Both the position numbers and the translations under genes were made by a program. A stretch of DNA of 24,947 nt from NCBI GenBank assembly GCA_002427535.1, contig DIRK01000018.1:1-24947 (forward strand). Direction: 5' to 3'. This DNA is from Mageeibacillus sp. UBA5438. GTDB lineage: Bacteria > Bacillota > Clostridia > Saccharofermentanales > DTU023. Of this stretch, positions 23,808-24,947 are shown piece after piece (the first letter of the stretch is position 1; every line of letters starts with the position of its first letter). The notes below the pieces were generated by a model, which saw only the letters and a list, made by a program, of their open reading frames with translations, made no database searches and was not told the origin of the DNA.

Positions 23808-24359
23808 TTAGTAATCCGAAATCAGACTATGGTTGTGCGGGTGGGGTGCTTTTGTCATGTCTGCGTAGCCGATCGCGATCGCGATGCAGAATTTCTCATC
23901 TTCTCCTATCTCAAGTAACGCACGACAGTTTTTGGGGTCATCCTTTTTAAAGGCAAGGCGCGGCATTCCTAAGATCACGCTCGAAAGGCCCAAAGACTGA
24001 GCCGCAATGGCCAGGGTCTGGATGGCGATGCCCGCGTCGATGTCGATCCAGAGGGTGTCTTTTCCGGTGATTAAGACACAAAGGGGCGCACCATAGAAGA
24101 AACTTGACGAATTTCTCTCTTCCATGATCGTTTTCATTTCCGGATCACAATAGTGAAAGATGCGTTCGTCGATTTGCTCGATGATGCCCTGATCGGTGAC
24201 AAATGCATAGCGCAATTGCTGGCGATTGCGTGCGGTGGGGGCGGCGAGGACTGATTTTTTGAGTAGATCGATGAGTTCTTTGTTCAGTGGTTTGTTTTGG
24301 TACGCGCGGATGCTGCTTCTGCCCAAAATGTATTGGATTGTATCATTACTGATTACCAT
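23808..24359 (-). CDS. Nitroreductase-family FMN protein
   Basis: This 183-residue protein belongs to the small nitroreductase family of FMN-binding, NAD(P)H-linked reductases. RSSIRAYQNKPLNKELIDLL near the N-terminus, AAPTARNRQ (phosphate/FMN contact region), a middle stretch with YGAPLCVLI, DAGIAIQTLAIAAQSLGL, and a C-terminal IAIGYAD are all typical. The electron acceptor is not known; many members reduce nitro compounds, quinones or flavins. The start at 24359 follows AAAAGGAG by 9 bases; the longer frame starting at 24392 has no site. It may be in one transcript with hppA (82 bases apart); a small GAAGCC/GGCTTC hairpin lies in that gap, without a U run. Confidence 0.9.
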   Translation of the reverse strand: MVISNDTIQYILGRSSIRAYQNKPLNKELIDLLKKSVLAAPTARNRQQLRYAFVTDQGIIEQIDERIFHYCDPEMKTIMEERNSSSFFYGAPLCVLITGKDTLWIDIDAGIAIQTLAIAAQSLGLSSVILGMPRLAFKKDDPKNCRALLEIGEDEKFCIAIAIGYADMTKAPHPHNHSLISDY

Positions 24360-24522
24360 GTTAGATGCTCCTTTTGTTTTGAATCCCCTCAACTATACCG
24401 CTTTTGAGGGCAATATGTTCAAAGCAAACAAATGGCTGTCCGTAAATGAACACGGTTTTATACAGAAATTGAGAATATTTGCATAATTACTGAAATAATT
24501 CTGAACAAATCAGGTATTACCA

Positions 24523-24552
24523 TTGACATGCTAGAAACGACCTTAGTAATAT
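24523..24552 (+). promoter_or_regulatory. Candidate promoter for the secreted protein gene
   Basis: A perfect TTGACA (24523-24528) and TAATAT (24547-24552) are separated by 18 bases, about 70 bases before the ATG at 24624. The rest of the 264-base gap (24360-24623) is AT-rich and holds no gene that I can see. Confidence 0.5.
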
Positions 24553-24623
24553 GATTGTCACAAAGGGTGATACGAGTCCACCTGGAGGGAATGACTTGAA
24601 AGTTCAGTAGTCGGAGAGAAAGT

Positions 24624-24947
24624 ATGAAGAGGAACATCATTATCAGTTTAATATTCCTTTTCCTGGCCGGGGCAATCAATGTGTTTCCATTGTCCGATGT
24701 GCGCGGCTATGCCCATCCGGTCCCTATGAACGATACCATGCCTACGGGCAATAATGATGGGTTGGTAATCCCAAAAACGGAGCGCGCCAATACTCCAAAA
24801 AAGGTGCGCTTTTTTGAACCCACACCTCGTGACGTCGCCCACAAGGCGCCTCCGATGACGACACCGGCGACCACGATGCCAACCTCAACTCCTACGACGA
24901 CTTCTGAAAGACGAACGACGGAGACGACCACGACCACCCAAAAGCCG
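24624..24947 (+). CDS. Secreted Thr/Pro-rich protein of unknown function (partial)
   Basis: The frame is open for 108 codons to the right edge. GGAGAG lies 5 bases before the ATG. The N-terminus MKRNIIISLIFLFLAGAINV is a clear signal peptide or membrane anchor. From about residue 75 on, the chain is dominated by Thr, Pro and Arg/Glu (MTTPATTMPTSTPTTT and on), which looks like an extended surface linker or stalk. The functional domain, if any, lies outside the window. The long opposite-strand frame here is only the Val-rich complement of the Thr codons. Codons 53-64 contain a terminator-like hairpin (see findings). Confidence 0.7.
   Translation, partial: MKRNIIISLIFLFLAGAINVFPLSDVRGYAHPVPMNDTMPTGNNDGLVIPKTERANTPKKVRFFEPTPRDVAHKAPPMTTPATTMPTSTPTTTSERRTTETTTTTQKP
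24781..24815 (+). terminator. Terminator-like hairpin inside the secreted protein gene
   Basis: AGCGCGCC (24781-24788) pairs with GGTGCGCT (24803-24810), 8 pairs with one G-U, around a 14-base loop; T24810 and the five T that follow form the U run. It lies within the reading frame, about 160 bases after the ATG. It may act as an intragenic attenuator, or the match may be accidental. Confidence 0.35.

Noticed and set aside
24707..24937. Leftward Val-rich open frame at the right edge
   Set aside because: Its Val/Gly repeats are the complement of the Thr-rich codons of the rightward gene, which has a signal peptide and ribosome site.

Overview
The window is about 25 kb of bacterial chromosome with mid-range GC. 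It carries 18 complete protein genes and two partial ones at the edges. The content points to an anaerobic, Clostridia-like member of the Bacillota. The signs are strong GGAGG ribosome sites, one TTG start, a soluble NuoE/ferredoxin module of the kind found with NADH-linked [FeFe] hydrogenases, a PerR regulator, and a peroxiredoxin with an in-frame UGA at the catalytic position. I cannot name the species. I saw no tRNA, rRNA, insertion sequence, CRISPR array or prophage gene.

Left part (1-5044). The 5' end of a leftward redox operon (NuoE-like subunit, then a [2Fe-2S] ferredoxin-like protein cut by the edge) is divergent from a cytoplasmic 5'-nucleotidase-family phosphoesterase. Next comes the most interesting locus: a leftward two-gene operon of a selenocysteine peroxiredoxin (UGA at codon 47, with a convincing SECIS hairpin directly behind it) and perR. 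Its promoter is covered by two tandem PerR-box-like sites, so the operon looks peroxide-inducible and autoregulated. A malic enzyme is divergent from it.

Middle (5044-15000). A leftward four-gene ABC importer operon encodes a lipoprotein of probable DUF3798 type, a double-cassette RbsA-like ATPase and two RbsC-type permeases. Its promoter is near consensus and has inverted repeats at the start site and at the -35. Upstream lies a cell-envelope block: a membrane protein with a HEMAH motif (probable DUF3810), an MBOAT O-acyltransferase (AlgI/DltB-like) and its usual DHHW/AlgX-like partner.

Right part (15000-24947). This holds deoD; a threonyl-tRNA synthetase without the N-terminal TGS domain; a ribokinase translationally coupled to an unfamiliar HExxHxxGxxD metalloprotease-like protein; a Na+/phosphate symporter that seems to lack its first helix; a K+-independent-type membrane pyrophosphatase with a small beta-rich protein behind it; a nitroreductase; and the start of a secreted Thr/Pro-rich protein.

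The 5'-nucleotidase, purine nucleoside phosphorylase, ribokinase and RbsA-type importer would together make a nucleoside/pentose salvage set, but the importer substrate is not shown by sequence. The best candidate for an unusual system is the PerR-controlled selenoperoxiredoxin, which has no resolving cysteine.
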